Below, piece by piece: positions 50,076 through 59,473 of a DNA stretch of 64,000 bases. Position numbers and translations under genes: made by a program. This DNA is from Balneicella halophila (GTDB taxonomy: Bacteria > Bacteroidota > Bacteroidia > Bacteroidales > Balneicellaceae). A model generated the notes under the pieces. That model ran no database searches. It was not told the origin of the DNA and saw nothing but the letters and a program-made list of their open reading frames with translations. Location: the NCBI RefSeq assembly GCF_003096835.1, contig NZ_QENZ01000003.1, forward strand, positions 310,001-374,000. Reading direction: 5' to 3'. Numbering within the stretch: the first letter of the stretch is position 1; each line of letters starts with the position of its first letter.

Positions 50076-52040
50076 ATGTGTAATAAAAGTGAACATAATC
50101 ATATACACAATCATCCTCAATTTAATATTTTTGGAAAGAATACAGAATTGTATTTTGCGATTCTATCAGGTATTTTTTTAATTCTGGGATATGCTTTATC
50201 ATTTACATCGAAGATAGACGATTATCTCGTTATTATCTATCTCATTTCATTTTTCTTTGGAAGCTTTTTTGCTATCCAAGAAGCTTTCTTAAAACTATTA
50301 AAAGCTAGGTTCGAGATTGATTTGTTAATGGTTGTAGCCGCATTTGGGGCTGCATATTTAGATAAATGGGCTGAAGGTGCATTACTTCTCTTTTTATTTA
50401 GCTTAGGACATGCGTTAGAACATTATGCTTTAGGTAAAGCGGAAAAAGCGATTAGTGAGTTAGGAAAATTAATGCCAGATGTGGCACTAGTAAGAAAAGG
50501 TAATGAATTTGTTGAAGTACCTACTTCTGAACTTGTTGTAGGTGATACTGTGCTAGTAAAAGCACACGAGCAAATTGCCGCTGATGGTGTAGTGATAGCT
50601 GGAGAGAGTAGTGTGAATCAAGCATCGATTACCGGCGAGAGTATGCCCGTTGATAAATCTGAAATGAAAGGAGAAAGTAAAATTTCATTTAATGATATTC
50701 CCGCCGAACATAGGGTTTTCGCAGGAACTATTAATGGTGAGAGTCCTTTGGAAATTAAAGTTATGCGTTTAGCTTCACAATCTACTGTTTCCAGAATGAT
50801 TGAAATGGTGAGTGAGGCAAAAGCTAAACAATCTCCCACTCAGCATTTAACTAAGAAAATAGAAAAATATTATGTTCCTGCTGTACTTCTGCTGGTTATA
50901 ATTCTTGGTTTCGTTTTCCTCACTGGAATTGAGACACTTGAAGATAGTTTGTATAGAGCTCTCACAGTATTGGTAGCTTCTAGTCCATGTGCTTTGGCCA
51001 TATCGACACCAGGTACTATATTGAGCGGTATTGCAAGAGGTGCTAAAAAGGGAGTGGTTTTCAAAGGTGGCGCTGCACTCGAGGATTTAGGAAGCGTAAA
51101 AGCCATAGCTTTTGATAAAACGGGAACACTTACTGAAGGGAAACCTCAAGTTGTAGATTTTGTTTTAAATACTATCACAAAAGAAGATTTCTTTGCTCTG
51201 GCTATGAGTATAGAATCTTTTTCAAGCCATCCCTTAGCACAATCCATCATTAGTTATTCGGAACAATTTACCGGACCTATTGAAATTGACAAAAATGATG
51301 TTGAAGTAGTTAATGGTAGTGGCATAGAAGCTATTGTAAATGATAAGAGAATACAAATAGGTAGAATTTCTTATTTAATTGCGAAAGTGCCGTTGGAGAT
51401 ACAAAAAAAGATAAATGTATTTGAAGAGAAAGGTTATACTTTGGTAGGTATGGGAAGTGATTCACAGTTTTTAGGTGTGATTGCTTTGCAAGATAAACCC
51501 AAACATACGGCTAAGAAAATGATTAAACGACTAAGAAAACTTGGTATCAAAAAGATAGTTATGCTTACCGGAGACCAACAAGCAGTAGCTAATACTGTTG
51601 GTAAAGAATTAAATATCTCAGAAGTTTTTGGAGGGTTATATCCCGAAGACAAAGTAAAAGCGATAGAAGATTTGAACAAAAGATATGGAAAATCCGCTAT
51701 GATAGGTGATGGCGTAAATGATGCACCCGCTATGGCAACAAGTACAGTTTCTGTGGCTATGGGAGCAGCCGGATCTGATGTAGCCTTAGAAACTGCTGAT
51801 ATAGCTCTGTTATCTGATAAAATAAGCAAAATACCTTTTGCTGTAGGATTAAGCAGAAGTGCAGAAAAAATTATAAAACAAAATCTTTACATTAGTTTAG
51901 GAAGTATAGCCGTGCTTATTCCTATGGCTTTGTTTGATATAACTGGTATCGGAGCGACTATCGTTTTACATGAAGGTACTACTGTATTTGTGATATTAAA
52001 TGCACTAAGACTTTTGTCATATAATCTAAAGGAAGAATAA
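50076..52040 (+). CDS. P1B-4-type heavy-metal translocating ATPase
   Basis: 654 aa. The N-terminus is His-rich (HNHIHNH) and lacks a CxxC metal-binding domain. TM6 has SPC (S303-P304-C305) instead of CPC, and the last TM pair has HEGT at ~632; both are hallmarks of P1B-4 pumps (CoaT/CtpD/PfeT-like). Phosphorylated Asp347 in DKTGTLTEG, SSHPLAQSI, and hinge GDGVNDAPA are present. P1B-4 pumps export Co, Zn or Fe(II); the 7-1-7 operator suggests Fur-family control. Exact metal not determined. Confidence 0.9.
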   Translation: MCNKSEHNHIHNHPQFNIFGKNTELYFAILSGIFLILGYALSFTSKIDDYLVIIYLISFFFGSFFAIQEAFLKLLKARFEIDLLMVVAAFGAAYLDKWAEGALLLFLFSLGHALEHYALGKAEKAISELGKLMPDVALVRKGNEFVEVPTSELVVGDTVLVKAHEQIAADGVVIAGESSVNQASITGESMPVDKSEMKGESKISFNDIPAEHRVFAGTINGESPLEIKVMRLASQSTVSRMIEMVSEAKAKQSPTQHLTKKIEKYYVPAVLLLVIILGFVFLTGIETLEDSLYRALTVLVASSPCALAISTPGTILSGIARGAKKGVVFKGGAALEDLGSVKAIAFDKTGTLTEGKPQVVDFVLNTITKEDFFALAMSIESFSSHPLAQSIISYSEQFTGPIEIDKNDVEVVNGSGIEAIVNDKRIQIGRISYLIAKVPLEIQKKINVFEEKGYTLVGMGSDSQFLGVIALQDKPKHTAKKMIKRLRKLGIKKIVMLTGDQQAVANTVGKELNISEVFGGLYPEDKVKAIEDLNKRYGKSAMIGDGVNDAPAMATSTVSVAMGAAGSDVALETADIALLSDKISKIPFAVGLSRSAEKIIKQNLYISLGSIAVLIPMALFDITGIGATIVLHEGTTVFVILNALRLLSYNLKEE

Positions 52041-52121
52041 ATTTTCAGCATTAGGATTTTCATTTCTAATTTTCAGTACAATTTTTGTATATTGTTTGCA
52101 CGTCTTTAAAAAGCTTTTACT

Positions 52122-52754
52122 GTGCAATTATTAGATAACTTGGATAATGTCATTTCGTTATTAAAAGAAAGCTTAGCGACACCTTTGCCTGGACCAAAAG
52201 CGCAAGAGTTGATGGCACCCTCTTTTCGTAATGAATATAAATCTGATAAAAATCTGTTAACTCAAAGTGGTGTGTTGCTATTGCTCTATAATAAGAATGA
52301 GATTCCTCATTTTGTTTTGATGAAGCGAAGCAGTAAACTACGAACTCACAGTGGACAAATTGGGCTTCCAGGAGGAAAAACAGAACAATCGGATACTTCC
52401 TATTATCACACAGCTATTCGAGAAACTTATGAAGAGTTAGGCATTTCTCATAACTTCATTACTTTATTAGGCAAGTTAACACCACTTTATATTCCTATAA
52501 GTAATTTTATGGTACATCCGTTTATTGCTTATGCAACAGAAACCCTGCATTTTGTTGCGAATGATGATGAAGTGGATGAGATTTTGGAAATACCTTTAAG
52601 ACACTTATTGAGTGAAAAAAGTGTGACTGAAGATATTTGGGAGAAAAGTGGTAAAGAGTACAGGCGTCCATTTTTTGCTGTAGGAGAACATAAAGTATGG
52701 GGAGCAACAGCAATGATTCTAAGTGAATTTCGGGAATTACTCTTTAGGAAATAG
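52122..52754 (+). CDS. NUDIX hydrolase, CoA pyrophosphatase type
   Basis: 210 aa, start GTG at 52122; no in-frame ATG until residue 31. The NUDIX core IGLPGGKTEQSDTSYYHTA and RETYEELGI has the extended spacing of CoA-pyrophosphatases, and LPGPKAQELMAP is a conserved N-terminal feature. It probably cleaves CoA or oxidised CoA. Overlaps the convergent mltF gene by 18 nt. Confidence 0.82.
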   Translation: MQLLDNLDNVISLLKESLATPLPGPKAQELMAPSFRNEYKSDKNLLTQSGVLLLLYNKNEIPHFVLMKRSSKLRTHSGQIGLPGGKTEQSDTSYYHTAIRETYEELGISHNFITLLGKLTPLYIPISNFMVHPFIAYATETLHFVANDDEVDEILEIPLRHLLSEKSVTEDIWEKSGKEYRRPFFAVGEHKVWGATAMILSEFRELLFRK

Positions 52755-54128
52755 ATTTTTATAATCTTGATAGATGCTTATTACTCTGTTTACGTGGTTT
52801 ATAGTTTCTTTGCCTCTAAAGTATCCGTGTTTTACAACTTTATCATTATAATATTTAGGTTTGTTTAATAACGTAACATAAGGTGCGACCTCACTCCAAG
52901 AGTCTTTGTCTTTACCTTCTTTTTTGGCCAATTCTCTGGCATCTAAAATATGTCCTGAGCCAGAATTGTACGAAGCCAGTACAAAAAGTTTTAAGTCTTT
53001 TCTCTCTATCATATCTTGTGCAAATTTTTCTTCCAGATATTGGAGATATTTCCTTCCTGCAGTTAATTGTTCTTGAGGAGAGGAATGTCTTGATGCACCG
53101 AAATTTTTAGCAGTTATCGGCATCATTTGCATCAGTCCAAAAGCACCTGCCCAAGAAACTTGTGAATGATCAAAACGTGATTCTGTATAGATAAGAGCTG
53201 CTAATAGTCTCCAATCCCAATTTAAAATTTTTGCTTCTTTTTTGATGTATTTATCATAGCGAGACAGCGCTTTAGTTGAAGCTAATTTTCCTTCTTTATT
53301 TCGAACGATGCTTTTCTTATTTCTAAAATATTTGGTGTATAATGTTCTGTATTTCTTGGATTTTCTGAAGACATTGATCCAGTCATTGATATTACGTTGT
53401 AGTTCGACACCATTTTTATTAATAGCCCACGCCATATTGTGAGGCAAGCCGGCATTGATACTGATATCCAATTGAGGATAATATGTTTTTGCCACCTTAG
53501 CAACCAATTTGTCTGCTAATGTAGATGCTATACTATCCTCAGCCACCATATCAATCAGTTGCTCTTGATCCACATTGGCATAAAATTCGGTGTTTATACA
53601 CAAACCAAGATTTTCTTCAATATTCTGTATGATTCTTTCACTGGCAGACTCTTTAGGAATTGTAATTTTTATTGTGTCCGTGTCTAACCAATCTTCAATA
53701 TACTGTTTATTACTTTCCTTATTTTGTACTAATACAGGATTAGAGCGCATAAAAGGCTCAGAAAATAACATTCTCTTTTTCCGCGAGCCGGTAATGTTAA
53801 CATTTGAAGCTAACATGTGTCCTTCCCCACTTTCTAAGAGCTCTAAAGCATTTTCATAATCAGGAGCAACAATTAACGTTAAGCTGACACCAAAATCCTT
53901 TGTATACTCTTTTATTAATTCATAATGAAAGCCCATCGGAGTACCTTTGTAGGTAAAATAATCTACGGAGTTGTTAATGATAATAACCTTAAGCTCATTA
54001 TTTTTGATAATATTTTGAAAAATATCAACCTGCTCTTGCTGTGCGTTTTGTTTTGTTTCTTGCTTACATCCTAATAAATTGATAATTAGAAATATAAGAA
54101 AGATGTGTAGGAATGTATTTTTAGTCAT
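52737..54128 (-). CDS. mltF: MltF-type membrane-bound lytic murein transglycosylase
   Basis: 463 aa from ATG 54128, which opens a lipoprotein signal (MTKNTFLHIFLIFLIINLLGC). A periplasmic substrate-binding-like domain (~40-270; VAPDYENALELLESGEGHML) precedes an SLT domain with the catalytic Glu in ALIYTESRFDHSQVS and GAFGLMQMMPITA. It cleaves glycan strands to anhydromuropeptides. Overlaps the porin gene by 8 nt (co-transcribed) and the NUDIX gene by 18 nt (convergent). Confidence 0.92.
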   Translation of the reverse strand: MTKNTFLHIFLIFLIINLLGCKQETKQNAQQEQVDIFQNIIKNNELKVIIINNSVDYFTYKGTPMGFHYELIKEYTKDFGVSLTLIVAPDYENALELLESGEGHMLASNVNITGSRKKRMLFSEPFMRSNPVLVQNKESNKQYIEDWLDTDTIKITIPKESASERIIQNIEENLGLCINTEFYANVDQEQLIDMVAEDSIASTLADKLVAKVAKTYYPQLDISINAGLPHNMAWAINKNGVELQRNINDWINVFRKSKKYRTLYTKYFRNKKSIVRNKEGKLASTKALSRYDKYIKKEAKILNWDWRLLAALIYTESRFDHSQVSWAGAFGLMQMMPITAKNFGASRHSSPQEQLTAGRKYLQYLEEKFAQDMIERKDLKLFVLASYNSGSGHILDARELAKKEGKDKDSWSEVAPYVTLLNKPKYYNDKVVKHGYFRGKETINHVNRVISIYQDYKNLFPKE

Positions 54129-56127
54129 AGAAGTACCATCTGACTCCATATTTTAGGATATGAGGAGTAATTGGATAATGTAGAGCTGAGAAATATTCAT
54201 TATCAGAAATTAAATTGTTGATATGTTCATATTTCATAAAAAATGTTGCTCGTTTAAATTGGGCAACGAAATAGGCATCGAGTTTAGGATATCCTCCTAA
54301 CTCTTTTTCTTTTTGTAGAAAAAACTGTCCAGTAGCCGGCATATAATCAGGCGCATACCACTTGGTATAGAATCTAGCATCAATTCCTACGCGCAATCGA
54401 ATAGCTTTCTGGAATAAATCACTTTCAAAGTATGTATTGGCATAGGCAGAAATCATAGGCAATGGCAGTAGATCTTCATTGCTGGATTGTTGCCAATATA
54501 CGGTGGGTTCAAAATGCATTTTCCACCAATGAAAGTTTTTTTTAGCATAGGCAGTAAAAACGACAATTTCATCTGAGCTTTGTTGCGGTAAGGCATTTTC
54601 CCCAAAAAAAGTATAGTTTTTCAACGCTTGCCAATATCCCCCAGCCTCAAGCTTCCACGCTTTGTTGTGATAATAGCCTCCCAATTTTATTTGAGTTTCC
54701 TTATTTAAATCTTTCTTCCAGTAAATATGATTTGAAAAATACTGATTCCACAACAATGAAGGCGTTTGGTTCGTCATTTTAAAATCCACTTGCAACTTAT
54801 GATTTCTAAGGGAATCATTACCAAGATAATGAGTATAATGTGCTTTTGCTTCAGTGTCGCCACTTCTGTAACCTGAAAAATAAGTTCGCCAATGAGCTGC
54901 CCAGTTTGTTTTCTCTGTGGAGCTATAAAATGCTCCAACTTCTAAGGAAAGATTATCTTGTTTTATTTCTTTCATTCCTAGATCCCAGTTATTTGGGAAT
55001 ACAGGTTTCAATGCTGGCAACTCATATTTAATTTTTTCATAAGAAACCTCAGCTCGCAACCCATATTTGAACCAGTTAAAATAGCCTTCATTAAGTACAA
55101 CTTGGGCACTATTCTTTAAGTTTTGGAAGGTCGTTTTTTCTTCTATAGGCGTATTAAAAGCATAGATAAAATTTTGATAGTAGTCATCTGTGTTTTCTTG
55201 ATCGTAGTATTTCCTAGAGCTTTTATCAAGGTGGAGCGTATGAACAATTTTTATTGGATACACTTGTGTAGTATCTCCAAACAGTACTCTCTCCCTCATT
55301 TCGCCAATGTTATATTGATGACTTAGAAAATAATTAAAATTATGTATAGATGCGCCGGTATCAAAAAGTCGAACTTCCATGTTGGGCGCTTCTATGGTTG
55401 TATCAGCTTTTAAAACATTATCATCTGCTATACCCCCATTTTCTTGTAATTTGATACGGTTATGGTTGAGATATCCATACAGTTTATAGTGTCCTTTTTC
55501 ATAGCTTGAAAAAACTGTAAAATCATAAACCTTATGCTTTTGATTTTGATATTGACCGTCGCTTGAAATTAGGTTGTATTCTAATCCTACATTCCAATCT
55601 TTATTGATATTTTGTGTAACGAGTACATTTAAAATATTCTCTTCACGATTGTTATTTCCGCCAGTAGAATAATTTAATTCTGAATAGGGCGTGCGTGTAT
55701 CAATAAACTTATGTGTTTCAGGTCTGCTGATATATACTTCATAGGGTTGAAGAAAAAGAAACTCCTGAACAGGTTCTCTGTGTATGAAAAGTGCACTTTG
55801 ATTGGCAGCCCCAGCATTTCCTGTAAATGTATTAGCAATACTTTTCTTAAAATTAGGATAAAGTATTTGCCGGTCCATATCAGTGGTATCTCTATAATGT
55901 CGAACTTTATAAGCTCCATCGGCTTCGAGTTGCCATAATTTTACAAGTGGCTCTATTTTGTTTGCTTTAAGACTATCTTGCAGTTTTCGATATTCCTCAC
56001 GACTTATATGTCCTCCTGAAGTTCCACCATCACCTTCTCGCGATTGCCCCCATGTGAAGGAACCAGTAAGAAGAAAAATTCCTATAAGAATAAATTTGGT
56101 ATGATGAGTACTAAGTAATTTAGTCAT
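54121..56127 (-). CDS. Putative outer-membrane porin
   Basis: 668 aa from ATG 56127; ATG 56142 is an alternative 5 residues upstream but leaves only 8 nt to the -7 box. Signal peptide FILIGIFLLTGSFTWGQ, then many amphipathic strands with aromatic pairs and a final YGVRWYFYD ending in an aromatic/acidic residue, typical of a beta-barrel. It fits the putative porin family seen in Bacteroidetes. Located downstream of a two-component system; regulation by it is inferred. Confidence 0.75.
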   Translation of the reverse strand: MTKLLSTHHTKFILIGIFLLTGSFTWGQSREGDGGTSGGHISREEYRKLQDSLKANKIEPLVKLWQLEADGAYKVRHYRDTTDMDRQILYPNFKKSIANTFTGNAGAANQSALFIHREPVQEFLFLQPYEVYISRPETHKFIDTRTPYSELNYSTGGNNNREENILNVLVTQNINKDWNVGLEYNLISSDGQYQNQKHKVYDFTVFSSYEKGHYKLYGYLNHNRIKLQENGGIADDNVLKADTTIEAPNMEVRLFDTGASIHNFNYFLSHQYNIGEMRERVLFGDTTQVYPIKIVHTLHLDKSSRKYYDQENTDDYYQNFIYAFNTPIEEKTTFQNLKNSAQVVLNEGYFNWFKYGLRAEVSYEKIKYELPALKPVFPNNWDLGMKEIKQDNLSLEVGAFYSSTEKTNWAAHWRTYFSGYRSGDTEAKAHYTHYLGNDSLRNHKLQVDFKMTNQTPSLLWNQYFSNHIYWKKDLNKETQIKLGGYYHNKAWKLEAGGYWQALKNYTFFGENALPQQSSDEIVVFTAYAKKNFHWWKMHFEPTVYWQQSSNEDLLPLPMISAYANTYFESDLFQKAIRLRVGIDARFYTKWYAPDYMPATGQFFLQKEKELGGYPKLDAYFVAQFKRATFFMKYEHINNLISDNEYFSALHYPITPHILKYGVRWYFYD

Positions 56128-56150
56128 TGAAGTAATATTCATTGTTTTTG

Positions 56151-56158
56151 CAAAAGTA
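56151..56158 (-). promoter_or_regulatory. -7 box (TACTTTTG) of the porin-mltF pair
   Basis: Perfect TAnnTTTG on the minus strand in the 41-nt gap after the response-regulator gene; it allows separate expression of porin and mltF. Confidence 0.45.
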
Positions 56159-56168
56159 TAGGAATTAT

Positions 56169-56840
56169 CTATTCTTCAAACTTATATCCGACTCCTTTAA
56201 CAGTTTTTATGTAGTCTTCTCCTATTTTTTCTCGCAATTTTCTGATATGCACATCAATCGTTCGGTCTCCTACTACAATATTGTTGTCCCACACATTTTT
56301 AAATATATCTGAACGACTAAAGACCTGCTGAGGAGTTGAGGCTAGCAAACTAAGAATTTCAAATTCTTTTCGGGGAAGAATGATTGTTTGCCCATCCTTT
56401 TTGACATGATACTTTTCTCTATCAATTATCATGTCCTTCGTGGTAATTACCTCAGAATCTTTACCCAAATCGATGCGACGCATAAAAGCATTTATTCGAC
56501 TAATAAAACTTTTGGGTTTTATGGGTTTGGTAATGTAATCATCAGCTCCGGATTCAAAGCCCTCAATTTCGGAATATTCCTCTGATTTTGCTGTTAAAAA
56601 GATGATGATACTTTCTTTCAATTCTACATATTGGCGTAGTTGTCTGCATGTTTCGTAGCCATCCATTATCGGCATCATCACATCTAATACTATGATATGC
56701 GGTTTGAATTTCCTTGCTTCTTTGATTGCCTTTACGCCATTTTGTGCAGTTACCACCTTGTAGCCTTCTTTCTTTAGATTGTAGCTGAGAAATTCAAGAA
56801 TATCCTTTTCATCATCAACTATTAAAATACGTTTTTCCAT
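56169..56840 (-). CDS. OmpR/PhoB-family response regulator
   Basis: 223 aa. Receiver domain with acidic pocket (IVDDEKD), phosphoacceptor Asp53 in VLDVMMPIMDGY and conserved TAKSEE, then a winged-helix effector domain (LPRKEFEILSLLAS, VDVHIRKLREKI with TVKGVGYKFEE). PhoB-like in layout. It follows its sensor kinase by 2 nt and precedes the porin gene. Confidence 0.93.
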   Translation of the reverse strand: MEKRILIVDDEKDILEFLSYNLKKEGYKVVTAQNGVKAIKEARKFKPHIIVLDVMMPIMDGYETCRQLRQYVELKESIIIFLTAKSEEYSEIEGFESGADDYITKPIKPKSFISRINAFMRRIDLGKDSEVITTKDMIIDREKYHVKKDGQTIILPRKEFEILSLLASTPQQVFSRSDIFKNVWDNNIVVGDRTIDVHIRKLREKIGEDYIKTVKGVGYKFEE

Positions 56841-56842
56841 AA

Positions 56843-57865
56843 TTATTTAAGTGCTTTTTCTAAGGAAAACTGAAAACTAGTTCCTTCTCCAAAGGTACTT
56901 TTTACTGATATTGTTTCATTATGTGCCTCTAAGATATGCTTCACTATGGCTAATCCGAGTCCAGAGCCACCTTCGTTGCGAGATCTGCTTTTATCTACTC
57001 TATAAAATCTTTCAAAAATTCGTGGCATATCCTCTTTTTTTATGCCGATACCGTTATCCTCCACCTTAATCCAATATTTGTTAGATGCCTTTTTGTGTTT
57101 GATTGAAATTTCTGTTTTACCCCCTTTTTTTCCATACTTTAAAGAATTGGAAATAAGATTAATAAGCACTCTCAAAATATGATTTTTTTCAGCTATTACC
57201 CAAATATCTTCCTTTGGCTTCTGGTAGCGTATTTTTATATCTTTTTCTAAGGCTCTCATTTCAACCTCGTCAATAGCTTCTTCGATTACCAGCGATAAAA
57301 GAAAGCGCTTCTTTGTCAAAACAAGTGTGCCTGATTCAATTTTGGTAATCAAATCCAAATCTTGCACCATATGAATCATACGGTTGATATTTTTTTGAGC
57401 TTTGCGAAGGTATTTCTTATTGATAGTTTCATCGTACAATCCCCCATCGATTAAAGTAAATATATAGCCTTGAATATTAAAAATAGGAGTTTTCAGTTCA
57501 TGAGCTACATCACCAATAAATTCTCGACGAAATTTTTCTTGAGCCTTAAGTTGTCTTATAATGGGTTCTTTCTCTTGACTCCATTTTATCACTTCTTTTT
57601 CTACTCTGCCGATATTCACATTCTTATCAGATAGCTTTTTATCTCCTGAGGCATACATCAGTTTGTACAAAGTATCTAAACGACTGTAAATATTTCTATT
57701 CAAAAGATAAACAATGACACCAAAAGTGAGAGCAAATAATACAACTAAAGATAAATAGAGATTGATATTATTCGTAAAATGCATCCAATGAAAGAGCAGT
57801 GCAAATACTACTGCAATAATAGCTGCAAATAATGCTACAATAACAACCGCTTTATGCTTGAACAT
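56843..57865 (-). CDS. Sensor histidine kinase (PhoR-like)
   Basis: 340 aa. Two TM helices (~6-28 and ~36-57) with almost no periplasmic loop, a short linker, a DHp domain with phosphoacceptor His122 in GDVAHELKTP, and an ATPase domain (N-box LISNSLKYGKKGG, G1 DNGIGI, G2 GGSGLGLAI). The minimal sensor resembles PhoR of Bacteroidetes; the stimulus is unknown. Pairs with the response regulator downstream. Confidence 0.92.
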   Translation of the reverse strand: MFKHKAVVIVALFAAIIAVVFALLFHWMHFTNNINLYLSLVVLFALTFGVIVYLLNRNIYSRLDTLYKLMYASGDKKLSDKNVNIGRVEKEVIKWSQEKEPIIRQLKAQEKFRREFIGDVAHELKTPIFNIQGYIFTLIDGGLYDETINKKYLRKAQKNINRMIHMVQDLDLITKIESGTLVLTKKRFLLSLVIEEAIDEVEMRALEKDIKIRYQKPKEDIWVIAEKNHILRVLINLISNSLKYGKKGGKTEISIKHKKASNKYWIKVEDNGIGIKKEDMPRIFERFYRVDKSRSRNEGGSGLGLAIVKHILEAHNETISVKSTFGEGTSFQFSLEKALK

Positions 57866-57901
57866 AGTTCTTTATGTTTATGAAATATTTATTCCTGTGT
57901 G

Positions 57902-59020
57902 CTAAATTACAAAAAACTTAGCAATAAGATAATCAGAACGTAAGAACCTCTCTGGTTTTAATAATAGTGTAGTGTTTTTGAGCACGAAATCTTCCTTGTT
58001 TTCTTTTAGCACTTTCTTTACATTTTCAAGATAAAAATTTCCGAAAGTTTTTTGTACATACTCTAAATCAATTCCCCATTTTGTGCGCAACCGAACCATT
58101 ATATAATCATTGAATTTATCCTTAACAGATAATTCTTCAGATTCAGCAGGAAGATCCTCTTTTTCAATACCAGTGATGTATTTTTTTAAATTAGAGATAT
58201 TCCATTGGCGCATTTCTTTATTATATGAATGTGCAGAAGGACCTATTCCCAGATAGGGTTTTTGCATCCAGTAATTGGTGTTGTGCTGTGATATTTTCCC
58301 GCTTTTACAAAAGTTTGATATTTCATATTGTTCGTAACATTGTTTTTGTAAATATTCAACCAAAAATAAATACTGTTTTTCACTGTTTTCATCAGCTATT
58401 TCGTGTAGTTTTCCTTTCTTCTTTAGATGCCCAAACGGTGTCCCTTGCTCTATAGTTAAATGATAAGCAGATATGTGCGTGGGTTGTAATTCACATAGTT
58501 GCCTTAAATTTTCTTTTAAATACTCAACATCACTATTTGGAATACCGTATATAATGTCTAGAGAAAGATTATCGAAGCCAGCTTGCTTAGCATTTTTCAC
58601 GCAACGTATAGCTTCCTCCGCTGTGTGTCTTCGATTCATAAATTCCAGAACTTTATCATCAAAAGATTGGATGCCGATACTTAGCCGGTTTACTCCTATG
58701 TTTTTTAATCCTTGCAGATATTCCTTCGATAAATCATCAGGGTTGGCTTCGAAAGTAAGCTCAATGTTTTTTGAAATTTCAAAATTATCATAAATAGTTT
58801 GTAATAGATTTTCTACCTCTGCAATTTTTAAAATACTAGGTGTACCTCCTCCAAAATAAATGGTTTCAATAGGTTCGTTAAGATAATTCTTCCGTAGAAA
58901 AATCTCTTTTTTCATTGCTTTCAAAAGTGGTTCTTTGTGTTTTAAGGAAGCATTTTTGAAAAAATCACAATAACCGCAGACTTTCCTGCAAAAAGGAATA
59001 TGAAGATAGATACCAGCCAT
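57902..59020 (-). CDS. hemW: Radical SAM heme chaperone HemW
   Basis: 372 aa. The radical-SAM motif is C11-x3-C15-x2-C18 in HIPFCRKVCGYCDF, the HemW-specific form rather than HemN. GGGTPSIL and GIQSFDD follow, and the conserved HemW C-terminal domain (NYWMQKPYLGIGPSAHSY) is present. HemW inserts heme into client proteins; it is not a coproporphyrinogen oxidase. 5 nt after yraN. Confidence 0.92.
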   Translation of the reverse strand: MAGIYLHIPFCRKVCGYCDFFKNASLKHKEPLLKAMKKEIFLRKNYLNEPIETIYFGGGTPSILKIAEVENLLQTIYDNFEISKNIELTFEANPDDLSKEYLQGLKNIGVNRLSIGIQSFDDKVLEFMNRRHTAEEAIRCVKNAKQAGFDNLSLDIIYGIPNSDVEYLKENLRQLCELQPTHISAYHLTIEQGTPFGHLKKKGKLHEIADENSEKQYLFLVEYLQKQCYEQYEISNFCKSGKISQHNTNYWMQKPYLGIGPSAHSYNKEMRQWNISNLKKYITGIEKEDLPAESEELSVKDKFNDYIMVRLRTKWGIDLEYVQKTFGNFYLENVKKVLKENKEDFVLKNTTLLLKPERFLRSDYLIAKFFVI

Positions 59021-59025
59021 AAGAA

Positions 59026-59391
59026 TTAAATATCCAAAGCGTTAAAAGCATTTTCAATATGCTCAATTTCGATAGTTGATGGAGACTTTGTGAGTGCTAA
59101 CAGATCAAAGCGAACTTCTTCCGGTCTGTTAAACATCGTAACATAAGCATCGGCAGCTTCAATAAGAAAACGCATCTTGCTTTTAGTGATACATTCACGA
59201 GCATTTTGCATACCTCCGAAAGAGCGAGTCTTTACCTCTACAAACACAAGGATATCATTTTTTAGTGCAACTAAATCTATTTCTTTGTGTTTGTATCTCC
59301 AGTTGGTATGAAAAATAATGTAGCCCTTTGACTCCAAATATTCTTTTGCTTTTATTTCCCCAACTTTTCCTAAAGTATTATGCTCTGCCAT
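59026..59391 (-). CDS. YraN-family endonuclease-like protein (UPF0102)
   Basis: 121 aa. Restriction-endonuclease-like fold: GEIKAKEYLESKGYIIFHTNWRY, the acidic/Lys motif EIDLVALKNDILVFVEVKTRS and the later VRFDLLAL. Proposed roles in DNA processing remain unproven. A -7 box lies only 4 nt before the ATG. First gene of a minus-strand cluster reaching mltF. Confidence 0.9.
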   Translation of the reverse strand: MAEHNTLGKVGEIKAKEYLESKGYIIFHTNWRYKHKEIDLVALKNDILVFVEVKTRSFGGMQNARECITKSKMRFLIEAADAYVTMFNRPEEVRFDLLALTKSPSTIEIEHIENAFNALDI

Positions 59392-59395
59392 CTTG

Positions 59396-59403
59396 CAAAG
59401 ATA
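59396..59403 (-). promoter_or_regulatory. -7 box (TATCTTTG) of yraN-hemW
   Basis: Perfect TAnnTTTG followed by CAAG and then the ATG at 59391, suggesting a leaderless transcript. Confidence 0.5.
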
Positions 59404-59415
59404 ATTGATTCAAAG

Positions 59416-59446
59416 AAAAAGGTCACTCTCACACAGAGAATGACCT
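59416..59446 (-). terminator. Rho-independent terminator of floA
   Basis: On the minus strand AGGTCATTCTC and GAGAGTGACCT form an 11-bp stem (one G-U) with a 5-nt loop and a T tract. It lies 28 nt after the floA stop. Confidence 0.85.
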
Positions 59447-59473
59447 AGTCTCTTTTAATACTTCTATCGTATA

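Noticed and set aside
52737-54128. Amino-acid ABC transporter binding protein
   Set aside because: The SBP-like domain is fused to an SLT transglycosylase domain, which is the MltF architecture.
54840-55326. Plus-strand frames of 60-70 codons inside the porin gene
   Set aside because: They are antisense shadows of a clearly coding beta-barrel gene with no promoter or family match.
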